64,000 nucleotides of DNA, from assembly GCF_000208745.1 (NCBI RefSeq), contig NC_030852.1, positions 34,270,159 to 34,334,158 of the forward strand. Direction: 5' to 3'. Below the pieces are notes generated by a model. It was given only the letters and a program-made list of their open reading frames with translations, was not told the DNA's origin and searched no databases. A program made the position numbers and the translations under genes. Origin of the DNA: Theobroma cacao. Taxonomy: Eukaryota > Streptophyta > Magnoliopsida > Malvales > Malvaceae. This document shows, one piece after another, positions 1 through 12,658 of the stretch. Numbering within the stretch: the stretch's first letter is position 1; each line of letters starts with the position of its first letter.

Positions 1-1594
1 AAAAATTAAGTTTTTATATATTTATTTAATTTAATCATTCAACAACTATTCATTAAATTTTGTATATAAATATATTTTTTTAATTAATTTTTATATGTTA
101 TTGATCTAATATTCAAGTTTTATTAGACTACCAATTTTGGGTTTTTATCTGGATGATCTCCTTGCTTACATTTCCCTTTTTTTTTTTTTTCTTAAAAGCT
201 TTTCTTCTTATTTATGTACCCTCACCAATCATGAAAAGAGAGAAAAAGAAACCATCATAGCTTAAAATTATGTGGGATGCCGATCTCTATGTTTTATCAA
301 TATTTATTTTTTTTAATAAAATTTTAAATTAAGAATTATTTAAAAATAATGTTCTGATACAATAAAATTCTCATAATTATACCCCTTTATAAATACTTTT
401 TACAAAGCAATTCATGAATTTTATTTCAACTAATCTACATTTACAAGTCTTATGAAAATAAAGAACATCTTTTTTATAAATCATAAATATTTCAAATACA
501 AAATGTATTTCTGCATGACTAGAGTACTAGTAAACGTGGTTTTCCAACAAAGCACACAAAAGCACTAATTAAAATGCAATGAATCATTAGTTGAGAAATT
601 GAAATAGACTTTAATTAATCAACCATTTGAAATAGCTACTAAGTTTTGATAAAGATAAACCCAGAAGCTACTTAAAGGAATCAGTGACACTCACTATAAA
701 AATCCTATCGTTAAATACATATAAATAAATAATGATCCAACTTTGACGTGCATACTTTTATATATACATTGAGTCATGTAATATACATATTGGCTATTCA
801 GTTTATCCCTTCTGTTTTATGAGAATAAGAAGAAATTCACTACACAAATGAAATTCTTATCATTCTAAGGAGTTCTCACAAGCTCATGACACTTGCACAT
901 CCACCACCATCAGACAATTTCACATAAAGATGAACAGGTAGATGAGTGTAACCACATGCCATTTACAGAAGCATTCCGAAGAAAGTAATGAAACATCTGT
1001 TCACAGGATTTGAGCTTGCAGACTCATGGAAAAGTAATATATATGTGAGAAGAAAGAGTTTTCTGCTGTTCTGTGCAACTAAGTAGGTTTTCTGGACAAA
1101 AAAAGCACTGGTAACCTGCATGGCAGCATCCTATTCCATCTTGTAAGCAACTTCAGGCACTTGCTTATTGATGAAGAAGGTAGAAAGTAATGACAAGCTG
1201 ATCTAAACATAGAGGGCAGTGTATCGGCCATGAAGAATTAACCTTTGAAATGGTATCAAACCAGTTTCTGTTTATGTTTTTCTGTATTTCTTTCTCCTTT
1301 CTTTTCATCTATTCATTTTCATAAGTTTCAAGTTCCAAGGATGAAAGCACAAAGACACTACGCTCACAAATAGGCATGACTCCCCATAAAAAGAAGAAAA
1401 AAGAAAAGGAAACTAAGAAAATGAAGAAAGAGAAATCCAAAACCAAACTATCGCCAAATCTGCAGAAGCCACTAATAGGGTGACAAATGAGGGGAAAAAG
1501 TAAAAACTGAAATTCTGATGTGTTTGGTATGTTGAAACCTCTGAAACACACTTAATTTGAAGAAGCTAAAGCTGAGTCCACCACCAGGACACTA
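1..1594. other. AT-rich 3' flank, no gene seen
   Basis: No open frame here has recognisable protein similarity or plant-like splice structure. Base composition is strongly AT-rich with T- and A-runs. The right end (roughly 1300-1594) probably holds the 3' UTR of the minus-strand RING gene that ends at 1595. The open frame on the minus strand at 1309-1551 is low-complexity and hydrophobic and is judged not to be a gene. Confidence 0.5.
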
Positions 1595-3133
1595 TTAAGT
1601 GGTTAGGTCGAATATCATTTCCTGCATCACAAGTAATTAGAACCCTCTTGTTATTTCCTTAGGTTATATACAATAATTAATTCCTATTGACTTATAAGAG
1701 ATGAAAATTGTTTTGAGACAAACCTTATCACACACAGGACAAGTGTCACTTCTTTCCATCCATTCAAGAATACATGCAAGGTGAAAATGATGTTCACATT
1801 TTGTGATAATTTTTGGATTTTCTGCATCATACTCTGCAGCAAAGAACAAAAAGAGGGTCTGTCAACAACTTTTCTACATGAAAGTTGAAACACTACTTAA
1901 CAGAAAAAATGCAACATGGTTTTTGACAGTGGGGCAGATAAAATGTTCAGTAATCAGAACGGAAGACATACCTTCCAAACAGGTTGGACAAACATCCTCC
2001 TCCTCCTTTGTAGGCGCAATTGATTCAACTGGTTTTGAAAGTTCAACTTCTAGCCCTTTTGGTGACTCAATTTCAGTATTGAATTGTGCTTTGCAGTCTG
2101 ATTCCTTAGTGTCCTCAGATTTTATAGAAGTCTCTCGAGTGTCCACACCAACTGTTTCTTGACCGGAATCAACATGTGTTGTTTGCACCGCTTCATCACT
2201 CTTACTGTTGTGAATTCCTTGGGCCACTGATGGATTTTGAGAAGGTCCTAAAACTGCATCAAACGGCATTGGAGCAGGAGGGGGTCTATAAGCATCGGGA
2301 ACTGATACTTCCAGATTTGTGTCAACCAGGAGTCCAGTGGAGAGGGCAGAGGCAGCACCACTGTGAGAAGATAAAGGCACACGCTCATCTGAGGCTCTTG
2401 GGTACTGTTAAAAGAAAGAAGTTCAACTCAACAAAGACAAGGAAAATGCATTCAATATGATAAACAATTAGTTCAATATAGTTACCTCTTATGGATTACC
2501 TTCAGATAAGTATTTATAATTAAATCCATTTTCTAATAACTAATAAGTATGGCGGCAGGCAGGCCAACGACAAATTTTAATATCGATTTTCCGGTTTCAG
2601 GTTGTTCCACAGTTTAACTCTTCCCATTTTAGCATTAAGTGAAGGCACTAGACAGAAATCATGATTCATGAGCAACTTAGTAACAGTAATCAGACCATGA
2701 TTCCTGAGCAACTCAGCAAGGGTGATTAGAGAATTAACAATTGGAAATATTTATAAATTATAATTGGTTGCATCCAGTTATTATCATACGGACAAAAAAC
2801 AAGGGCCCCAGCATAACAGTAAATTTAAGACATTTTAATCCTCTCAAGTGCACTGGAATGTCCAGTCTATCTCATTTTTGGCCACATCATACAACCACCC
2901 ATGGAATTTTGCAGTGTGGCACTTAATAAAATACAAAGTATTCTACACTGAACTTGAGATGAGTTGAAACCAAATTCAAAACAAATAAGTCAAGTAGAGA
3001 AGCTTATCAAAAAACAAAAAGCCAATTAAAGACAAAGAATCCCAAGGAGGATGAAAATTATACTGACATAATAATATCCTGGTGCACTACTTATTTCAAC
3101 TCCCTTGGAAGAGCAACAGCAGCAACCACCCAT
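1595..3133 (-). CDS. RING-H2 E3 ubiquitin-protein ligase, At3g02290-like (211 aa)
   Basis: Predicted E3 ligase that would recruit an E2 through a C-terminal RING-H2 domain. Four coding exons join in frame: 3133-3068, 2404-1972, 1833-1724 and 1621-1595, 636 nt in total. The protein starts MGGCCCCSSKGVE; Gly2 and the Cys cluster would suit N-myristoylation and palmitoylation, so membrane attachment is likely (inference). The middle is a polar, probably disordered stretch with a PPPAP motif. The RING is C3H2C3: CPTC near residue 160, CEHHFHLAC, then CPVCDKEM close to the end. The start is fixed by the conserved N-terminus. The last exon is only 27 nt and encodes EMIFDLTT. Length and layout match the small Arabidopsis At3g02290/At5g15790 family as I recall it. 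All splice sites are GT-AG. Confidence 0.9.
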
Positions 3134-4450
3134 TCCTTTTACTTATGTCCAATGCCCATATAAAAGTACTGGTACTTGGTGCATTATAATCCCGCACCAC
3201 CAAGTGAGAAAATCTGCTATAAGGAAAAGATTGACATCAGCCTTGAAGATATAAACAGCATACCATTCCATCTGGCAAACTATATACATGCCAAATGCCA
3301 CATGACAACATGAAAAATATTGTAAACACTAAGGCAAAGCTAGGATCAGGTTGGAGCTGTGCACTGATATACATATACCACAATTTCTGATAAAAAGTTC
3401 CATACAAATAACCAACAGAAGGAAACTACAGGAGCAAAAGCAACACCCTAACAGAAACTAGTAAAATTATATCCTGGCTTCTGGTATACACTTGTCACCA
3501 ACAAGCACACAGCTGACAGAAAATGTGAATAAGACCCCATATTGGTAAAAGCCGAAGAATGCCAAGTTGGCTGGTGTTCTACTCTTTGCAGCACATACTA
3601 CTAAAATTTGTATGTTCTGAACAACAGTAGTAGCAGAATTATAGATGTAGAAACAAGAGAATATCCATTACTGATTGTCAAACACAAACCTAGTTCAAAA
3701 ACATTCCCACCTACTCAGTTCAATTGTCATGCACAATTCCATATCCAGAACCTCAACATAAATTCATTGAAGTAGACTGAAAACGAAACCAATTGTGATA
3801 ACTGACAACAAACTGAGTAGGAATAAACCCCAACACATGATTCCTCTCCTCCACTAATCTGGCGGACAGTCGTAATTGCAAACTTCTAATCAAAGCACAC
3901 TTTTTGGGACAAACTATAATTAACCTATGTGCTGAAACAATAATAACAAAAAAAAAAAAACAGGTAAATTCAATAAGAAATCAATCAGCTAAATGAGTTC
4001 CCCCTAGCTACTCTTCATCAACAACCGTCTAAAACCAGGCTTTTATTGGATAACCAACTAGCATGGAAATAGCTAAAAACGATAAACAAAATAGCACAAA
4101 GGAATTTCATATACGAAAAAAAATAAAGACAGTCAATATCCGACACAACAAAAGCTTTAGCCAAACAGCTAAATTTCATAACGTTGAGTAAAACCCATTA
4201 AAAGTTATCAATATTTCACCAATTCAAGAGCTAATAAGAAAAAAAAATCAACTTATGCTTAGTAAAACCCTATAGAAACCATAATTCAATCAATATATAG
4301 CGAGCTAAATTCCCAAAATTTAAAAAAAAAGAAAAAAGTTGAGAAAAGATATGAAATTACCTGTTGATTGAAACTTCGATTGGATATGATTTCGAGATTC
4401 AAAGCAAAAATTCCAAAATAATAAAAAAAACGAATTATTGATTCACCTTT
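3134..4450 (-). promoter_or_regulatory. 5' leader with probable UTR intron of the RING gene
   Basis: No coding frame lies upstream of the RING gene ATG. On the minus strand a good donor (CAACAG/GTAATTTC) sits at 4360-4361, and no other start codon in the region fits. The simplest reading is a non-coding first exon at about 4361-4450 joined to the coding exon by an intron of about 1.2 kb. The exact acceptor upstream of 3133 was not fixed. The stretch 3140-4350 shows nothing else recognisable. Confidence 0.5.
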
Positions 4451-4644
4451 TTATTTTTAAGGGTGTATATTGTTATGGTTGTTCCGTGTGGGAGGAAAAC
4501 TTTCACTGAGAAAGGGAAGACTCTCCATTAAAACTGATTCCACTATTGCAGAGCGAATTTTTTTAAGGTTTTTTTATTGGGATTACCTCCACGCGCCAAC
4601 CTCTCCGGTTTATTCCACGCAACATATTAAAATAATAATAATAA

Positions 4645-4647
<3 letters not shown>

Positions 4648-4678
<31 letters not shown>

Positions 4679-4687
4679 NATAATAAT

Positions 4688-4724
<37 letters not shown>
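4648..4724. repeat. (AT)n / (ATA)n microsatellite with one unresolved base
   Basis: AATAAT triplets run into a long AT dinucleotide tract, interrupted by a single n at 4679, then more AAT triplets and a second AT tract. The n suggests the assembly could not settle the repeat length. Confidence 0.95.
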
Positions 4725-4726
<2 letters not shown>

Positions 4727-6430
4727 GTGAAATGTGGCAAAAGATAATGTTTTGATTTAGAAAGTGGGAGAGTTGTCTTGGTGACAACATTACATTTGTG
4801 GATTGGACGGAAAACAATTATACATTGATTAGGTAAGCTTGACTTGTACTAGTGTTTTGACTTTTTTGTATTTTGCAAATGGCCCTCCTCCCTGCTTACC
4901 GCGATTCATTCCATCTTTGTTACTTTGAAGAGAGCTGCCATGGCTGGCTGAAAACTTGGGTTGCAAGTGGGCTCTTTTAGGATTAAGGTTCATGATTTTG
5001 TAACGTGGTCAATACTATGCAATGCCATCTGCTTATAAATCACTTAAGTGTCACGGGACTATTATCCTTTTTTAGAAAGATTAATTTAATGAGAGCATGC
5101 AATGCCACTATTTATAAATTTTATTTATTTATTTATTTGATATATGAAGATTGAAACATCTTACTTATGTCTATTGAACCTTTCAATTAGCATCCAAATT
5201 AATGATGAGATTGAGATTTGTTTTTATTTTGGCCCAAATTAGGCAATATAGCAGAAAGGGAGGGTGGCATTCGGCAGACCAATTGGGCCACACTCCTTTT
5301 TTTCATTGGCATATACCGGAGGCTAAGCCACGTTCTAGTTAAGCATAAGCCACCCCAGAACAAATAATTCAGTACTTAAAAGAAAACTAAGATCCCTTTT
5401 ACATGAGAGTTATAAGCAAAACGTAGAAAATGACACCACCACCCATATTTGAAAGAGAGACGACCTGGCTTAATTCCTTCTCGTCAAAGAATGTTAGGCA
5501 TAAGCATAAATCTGGTAGATTAATGTTTGCGGCTATCCATCCAATTGTCATGGTTTTTGTTGGCAACAACTGTTAAACTCAACTCGCACGGCACCATGCC
5601 ATGGCTATCACGGCATCAACGGTCAAGCTAAATTATTAAAGACGTTGCTAACTAAATTCCCTTTTCTCTCTTTTCCCCTGTTAAGCATCGTCTTCGAACA
5701 TGGACCCATAGACCAAAGTAATCTTAGTGTCTTAATGTTAATGTGGCATCAATCATATTGCCATTTGCGGCAAATGACAAACCTTGGAAGCATGGAGGGG
5801 GGGTTCCAATCAGAACCAAAATGGCTAGTTTGCTATACTTAATAGAGAAGGCTAGAGCAAGCTCTTTTGCACAAAATCTTTGGTCGGTCAGGGTCACACA
5901 TCTACCTGATTTTAACCATCACCAGCCAATAATTAAGAAGCAGAGTCCATGATTTGAAACTTGAGGCACCAAGGGAATATATGTCCCCATCACCCACTGT
6001 TGCACCAATCCCGTGACACCAAATGCCAGCCTGGCCTCTCTGCTAACACCATCTAATTTGGGGGCTGGTTGATTTCCATTCCACCAATGTTTAGATTTTT
6101 CTGAAAGATCTCAAATGAATACGTTTATCCCAAGTTTGCTATCATGCCAACGGTGTCAAAGAAACCCAAAAGAGAAATCCGTAACATATCAAAGAATTCG
6201 GCAGTAATAAGTTCCAGTGAAGTTCATGATGGGGTAGAGGGATCTGTGCACTGTTAGAATAGTAGATATACTGGAAAATAGCAAAGGGCACTAGCCCTAT
6301 ATTACAAGGTTAGAATCCGGGGAAGAAATCCGGTTGGTCAATCAACAACTCTTCCCAATTAGTCTTTTAATTAGATCTAATCTAAGGTTAGAGCTAAAAT
6401 ATATATGTAATAATACAATGTTGAAAACAT
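4725..6430. other. Intergenic spacer, no gene seen
   Basis: Short open frames at 5645-5952 have no recognisable similarity and no supporting splice signals. The right part (about 6240-6430) is likely the 3' UTR of the minus-strand gene ending at 6431. Nothing else stands out. Confidence 0.5.
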
Positions 6431-8511
6431 TCAGAGTTGCTCACTCTGTGTGTCATCAGTTTTCAGTCTCTTAGCCACGCTGATGAATTCAGATATCACT
6501 TGTACCTCATTCAGTGGTGGCTGTATCACAAAAAAAAAAAAAAAAGATGTTAGATTCACTAAAGGAGAGTACATGTTGGCATGTTTACATGTATGTCGCA
6601 TGAGTCTCAAAAAGTGAAGACCTGTGACACAAAATGCTGCTGCACAGTGTTAAGCATTTGTTCCCTTGGTGAATAAGCATTGATGCCTCCCTACAACTCA
6701 AAATAGAAGAACCCCTTGAATTAGATAAATGTAATTTTATCTAGATCCTTCAAAGGAAATTCACCAAGGTGAGAGTTAGCAGGACCTACAAGTTTGAAGT
6801 GCTTGCAATATCTTCGCAAAGAGTCAGTATCGAGTCTTGCCAAATTTACCTTCAAAATTGGGAAAGGCATGATAAAATACACTTCGAATTATTTGATCTA
6901 TTATGGCATGTGGCAACAGTCAAAAGTTCCCACAACTTAGATGCACACCAAATATATTATGGTTCAAAATCATAAAACAAAGGCTTAGGTGCACACTGCA
7001 AAATTTGGTAATACTAACCAATTGAGGTGCATGAATAATGGATCGAACATCTCTGTAACCACTACGATTTGTTGATTTGATGGGTGCAGATGGAACCCAT
7101 GGTTTTGTATGCCGAACTCTCGGTTTTGCAGGCCTGTGGTACTCAATGCTACTAGCTGTCCAAAGTGAAAACAGAGAAACAGGTGATCACAATGTTAAAG
7201 CAATGGGAACAATTTTTACTTAAAAACGTTCTTCTGGCATGAAATCCTTTGACATACAGAAATCATGGTCCTTCTCACCAATGTCTGAGCCACTGCTTGA
7301 ATTATCAAAATCATGATCATCATCTACTTCATTCCCTGTAGGATGTTCCAGCACACTCAATGCATTCCTTTGCAGCTTAACTTCAACCCCATTCTTCAAA
7401 ACCTTGAAAACAGCAGCACTAGTGTCACAAGATATGATTCTTGGACAAAATAAAGGTGACAGAGTAAGTGCTATCTAGCTATAAAAGGGTTTAGGAGCAA
7501 ACAGATCACACGTCAGTTTCAATTATCAAGAAACAGCAAACCAATCTAATCATAGACAATTTCAGCAAGGAAGAAAACATCATAAACTAAGTTGATGTCT
7601 GGTCCATCCTGTCCAACTAAAACCAGATAAAATGCTAATCAAAATTGAAAGCTACATATCAGTGAGCAAAACAAACTGAACCTGTTAAGAATCAATTTAC
7701 AAACAGGAAAAGCAGAGGGAAACAGAATTTGATCATTGGATGGGTCACAGAAGTGTTCTATCTAATTCTTTATTAGTCCAACTACCAGTTTTTGTTTTTT
7801 GGGGGTCCAGCTATTAGATCGTTAAAAAGAGTGAGTTCAAAGAAAAAGTTGATCATCTCTGCAAGATAAGTTCCTCGGATGCATAAAAACGTCTACTTAC
7901 ATCATCAGAGCGAGTCATATTAACCACAAAAGATGAGTTAGGGGCCAAAACCAGAAAAACCCAGACGCAAAGACATGGCTTTATATAATTTCCATAAGCA
8001 AAAATCTCAAGCTCACCTTAATAAAAAAAATACATAATACTAGTAAACACTGGTATTAAACAGTAATTAAATAAACAACCAATCACATGCAAGATGAATT
8101 TATAATATTACATGTAAACCAATTACATATGCCACGGTGAAAGAACAAAAATAAATTAATTGAAATTAAAAGAAAATCTGAGAATAATCCAGACCAATTA
8201 CAAACCGCTTGTTTAGGAACAACTTATTAATGATTAAGTAGAAGTTGTATCAAACGGTGAATTTTGAAAAATTAGTTAGAAAAAAAAAAGCAATGATGAA
8301 AAAAAAAGTGAATTCTTACCAGCCAATGCCAACCACCAAGGCCCACAGCCTTCTTGACCACGCCTTGCAACCCAACCAATACAGACTTTGTTCTATTGTT
8401 TCCTCTGACAATAACTTTTGTGTGTCTCGGAAGAACTGAAAGCTCTTCATCGCCGCTTTCCTCCCTGAACGGCGACAGAACCCGAGAAGAACATAGCTCA
8501 TGCTCCAACAT
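6431..8511 (-). CDS. SAP30 function-related protein, histone deacetylase complex subunit (223 aa)
   Basis: Homologue of Arabidopsis AFR1/AFR2 (At1g75060/At1g19330), plant proteins with a SAP30-type Sin3-binding region that belong to histone deacetylase complexes acting on the FT locus (family knowledge). Six coding exons join in frame: 8511-8320, 7402-7279, 7155-7019, 6849-6790, 6690-6622 and 6520-6431, 672 nt. The N-terminal block contains EELSVLPRHTKV and VGLQGVVKKAVGLGGWHW, the family's strongest signature, followed by NGVEVKLQRNALSVLE. An acidic DDDHDFDNSS linker comes next. The C-terminal Sin3-binding-like region reads LRRYCKHFKL, then EQMLNTVQQHFVSQ, then EVQVISEFISVAKRLK. The start at 8511 is MLEHELCSS; a codon GTG upstream is not needed. 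All introns are GT-AG. It probably acts in the nucleus. Identity rests on recalled family sequence. Confidence 0.87.
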
Positions 8512-9900
8512 TTTCCTCACCCACTCAAATTCAAGTTCAATTATCAGAACTAAGCAAACTTAGCCTCCAATCCAAATGCCCAGATCCTCAAAAAAGCAGT
8601 TGACTTTGGTAATCAATAAGTCATCAGTTCCACTCGTATTCACATTTGATTGCGTTTTCTAATAGAAGATTCTAAGCTTTACCTTAAGGCTCTGTAAAAA
8701 AAAAAAGGACAAGAAAGTTTTAAAAAAGAAGTACAAAAAGAATCCCAGATTAGTGATGAATTTCAAGCCAGAGAGGAAAAAGATTGGTCACCGACACGAA
8801 TATTTCGAGGAAGAGTTGAATGCGAATTTCGCGTTGGAGAAACCAATCACTGATTCACGGGACTTGGATTGATCTCAATAAAGAAACCAAGACGATGCTA
8901 TCTCATCATTAAGCTTCTGCTATTTATGCCATGCTTATATCACCTGAAACAAGCACAATTGAATTAAAACCCTGAAGTATTAAGAGCTTGAAGCAATCAA
9001 AGCTCCCATATTTTTATCACCAACCCGTGAAAAGAAGAAGCTTTTATAAAGCTGAATTGTATATATCAATAGCCAACTAAAGTTGCCACGAAAGAAAAAT
9101 TACGTTTGGTTATTGAGAGAATTTAACCATATAAGGAAAGAAAAGGAATCCCAACTGTGGAACAAAAGCAAAAAAAAAAATGTTTATAGGGAAGAAAACC
9201 CATTTAACTATGTAAGGTAAGCATAAGAAATTTAGCTCTTAAACAGGAAATCAAGATTGGTTATACTTTAAAAATCCCATTAAACTAAGTAGAAATCAGA
9301 GAGATAGATAGAGAGAGAAGAGAAGAAGAAGAAGAAGAAGAAGGAAAAAAAAAGAAAGAGCTAAAATTCTCTTTGCTGCATTTTCCAGGAAACGAGTTAA
9401 GAAAAGTTGAAAAAGATCAAATTTAAGGTATTGAGATAGCAATCTTTGTCACTTTCAAGTTCTGCTCAAACTCAATGAAAGAGCTAAAACCCAAACGAGA
9501 ATTAAGAACCTTTCTGGTACACAATCAATTCAAGCATAAACATTAGGTTACAAAAGAATCTTACATTGAATAAAAGAAAGTAACAAAAATCTGGTGTACC
9601 TGCAGAGCACGAGAAAAATGCAAAACGATTCAAAGAAACAGAGCAAGAGGAGGGGGTTTCCCGGGTCGGGGATATTAGAGAAAATCGGGTTTGTAACGGA
9701 TCTGAACTGAACTGTTTTTTTTTTAATGGATAAGAAAAAAAAACGGCTAGGAGTTGAGCAGAGAGAAACTGGAAATGCACAGCTTTTGAGAGAAAGAGAA
9801 GGGTTTAATTGAAATCCATGACAAATGGGAAAAATTCAGTACAAAGAAAGAAGAATTGAAGAGAGAGAGAAAGCACACTAAATGCTTACCAACTGCCATG
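8512..9900 (-). promoter_or_regulatory. 5' leader and promoter region of the SAP30-related gene
   Basis: No coding frame was recognised upstream of the ATG at 8511. A good minus-strand donor (CTGCAG/GTACACC) lies near 9600, which suggests a non-coding first exon at about 9600-9800 and a leader intron. A purine-rich GA/GAA run at 9300-9352 would be a CT/CTT-rich tract on the transcribed strand, common in plant leaders and promoters. Exact transcript ends cannot be seen. Confidence 0.4.
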
Positions 9901-11636
9901 GAAACGACCTGCCATGTGCCGTACGGTCACTCCTTTCTTTTTCTTTCGTAACCGGCGATACCCGGTTCGATTTTTTACTACGAATTTACCTTCGCCATTT
10001 TGGGGTGGATGGCTCGGCTAACGGCTAATGAGCACGCAGGCGGGAGCGGGTGTGGGGTTTTTCTTTTGTCGGTATGGGGGGGGTGTGGGGCCCGGTGTTA
10101 TCTGGGCTGGGCTGATAATGATCTTGTGGGACCCCGTTTTCCTCGTTTGTTGAGAAAATTGTTTTGCATGGTTCAACGCATTTACGGCATCACACACTGT
10201 TCGTGACTCTGTTAAATGTTTAAGCCTTTGTTTCTCTTCTCATTTTTTCCCTCAAATTTGTCCCCTTATCCCTCAATCATTTATCATCTTGTAAGATTTA
10301 TACGATACTTTAGTACAAATTGAAGTGCATGTAGAACTAAGGTAAAAGCATTTTGAGCGTTTTATTATAAGTACTGTATTGATACATGTTGAATTCAATT
10401 ATTCATAAATATGAATTAAGTTTGACCCATAGATTATTTATATCTATATATATAATTATGTTTAAGATTTCCCCTTTTCTTGTAAACTCTCATTTCTTGT
10501 TTTTTGTTTTAATTAAAACGATTAATCAAAGATAAGAACCAAGTTAGATTTAATAATATGTTGTGTAAATTTTGCCTCTAAGTTGACTTGACTCAATTTT
10601 CTTTTTATTGTCGTCTCACCTTATAATTAATGTTAGTGAACATAGTGTGAAAATATATACGTGCTATATGATATATAGAAATAGACACTTTGATAAGAGT
10701 GTTGAGACATTATTAATAGGATTTCTATTTTTATTTTATAAGTAAAGTTTGATTAAGATTTATCATTTAATTATTAAAAAAATATTTTTATATTTTATTA
10801 ATATATTTATAATTAAAATTAAAATATATTATTTATTATAATAATTTAAATAAATTTTGATTGAATCATATTCAAATTTTCACATTTACACTCGATTCGA
10901 AGAGATCATGTTAGTAATTTAAATAGATAACTTAACTTTTAAGGATGTTCACAAGAGAGCTTCAAAATGTCAGAACTTGAGGGTAGCCACTGTAACCCTT
11001 TATCATCTAAATAAATACATTAACAGTCTACAGGGACATTTTAAATTAAATTAAGGTATTATAAATTGCATAATGTGAATTTAAGTTGACTTAACTAAAT
11101 CACATTTGAACTACTATAATCTATTAATAATTTTAAAAAATTTTCCTATAAGAATTTGGAAGTTAAGAAAAAAGATACATGAAATTAATGATAATACTTA
11201 AGAGAAATTATTAATTGAGATATGACACTTTCTTTTAAAAAATCCAAACTTTGTGGTAAATATTTCAACTTTGTTTTAAGCTGTGATTTTGACAGAAAAA
11301 TGTAGATTTTTATTTAACTGTAGCACTATGTTTTTTTCTCCCTTCCAATCTATCTTCCCAAAGGTCATATTTCCGAGCGCTGTTTACAAGATGTCCGACA
11401 ACGATTTTCAACGGCTAGGATTCACCCGATTATCTTCGACACATGTCGTCTCGACACTTGGCAACTTTGTCATTTACCACTTCCTAAAGCCAAGCCCGCT
11501 GATGAGACCAACCAAAGCCAAGCCGATGACCGGTTGCTCCGTGAAAGAAGAGGCCGACTACGTACACGTGTCAGAGACCCAGCTGTCGGATCTTATCCTA
11601 GCAAGCAAAAAATCGTACTACTATTACACCTGTATC

Positions 11637-11668
<32 letters not shown>

Positions 11669-12658
11669 AAGTAATCAAGCTGTTTTATTATAAGCTTATG
11701 AAAAATAAAAAAAAAGTCTCTTATTTCTTTTTGCTAAAAAAGAAACTGAATAAATTTGAAATTTGATTTGAAGTCCGCCCTTGCAGCTGGAGCGCACTCT
11801 AAAGCCCGCTTCCAGGTTTTAGGATTCAAAGTGTGGGGCCCTTATCCTATCCCCACATGTTCCCTCTCTTTTCTTTTTTTGGGTTTTTCGTACTCATTTT
11901 TGGTATTATAATTTGAAATTTTAATCTTCTATTATTTTTTTCATCCATTTGCCAATCGTTTAAGAGGGTTTTGCTTCCAATACAAACTTCTGCATTTCCC
12001 CATTCAAATTTCAAACTTACCCAGCCACGTATTAATTAAAATTTAGTAAATTCCAACTAAAAATAAAATACCGAATCTTTGGGGTCTGACAAAGTAGTTT
12101 ATTGCTTTTTGGATGTTCTCCCAAAGCACAATCCGGGCAAAGCGTGGTGGTTTCCATGAACTTCACTAATTCTTTACCCTTTTGTCTCTTGCGACAAGTT
12201 TTTTTCCCTCCTAAATTGATTCCAACATGTACCAGGAGAAGGCAAAAAGCCCGCCAAGCCAAATGACAGAGAGCTAAAAAAATGGAAAATGGATGCAACA
12301 GCCTTACACCCAAACCCCAAAATCCAACTGTCCCCACTTTCACATCCTTTCTTGCAACTGAGGAGAAACAACCCGCTCCCTTTGAATCAAAACCCGGGAG
12401 TAGACTCTCAAACCGAGGATCGTGGTTGCTGGACATTCTTCACCAAATTCATAATAGCTAATTGCAGAAGCAAGGCAAGTTCAGATCATACAATGTTTAG
12501 TGTACATCACAATACATACAGTCAAGAGAGATGAGATAATTATAATGATAATGATCCCACATTGATCAAGAAACCCATATTAATTCATCTAGTGAACCAC
12601 TAACTAAATGAGTAGGCAAGATGAAAGAGATCACGCTTGTGATGAGAATGATTTTCTC
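9901..12658. other. Intergenic spacer with one GC-richer island
   Basis: Mostly AT-rich. The interval 11360-11610 is clearly less AT-rich than its surroundings and includes CACGTG at about 11565-11570, but its open frame (11283-11669) runs into a TA microsatellite and resembles nothing I know. A minus-strand frame at 12032-12436 (134 codons) also lacks recognisable similarity and has no splice support. The right end (12540-12658) is likely the 3' UTR of the splicing-factor gene. Confidence 0.45.
11633..11668. repeat. (TA)n microsatellite
   Basis: An almost uninterrupted TA dinucleotide tract. It ends the open frame that starts at 11283 and argues against that frame being a gene. Confidence 0.9.

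Noticed and set aside
1803..2162. Plus-strand open frame of 119 codons
   Set aside because: It is the antisense shadow of the RING gene, whose minus-strand exons are conserved and splice in frame.
4470..4730. 86-codon open frame running into the AT microsatellite
   Set aside because: The second half is pure repeat (Ile-Tyr), and the first half overlaps the likely leader/promoter of the RING gene on the other strand.
12032..12436. 134-codon minus-strand open frame
   Set aside because: No recognisable similarity, no splice context, and it lies in the AT-rich spacer downstream of the SR45a-like gene.
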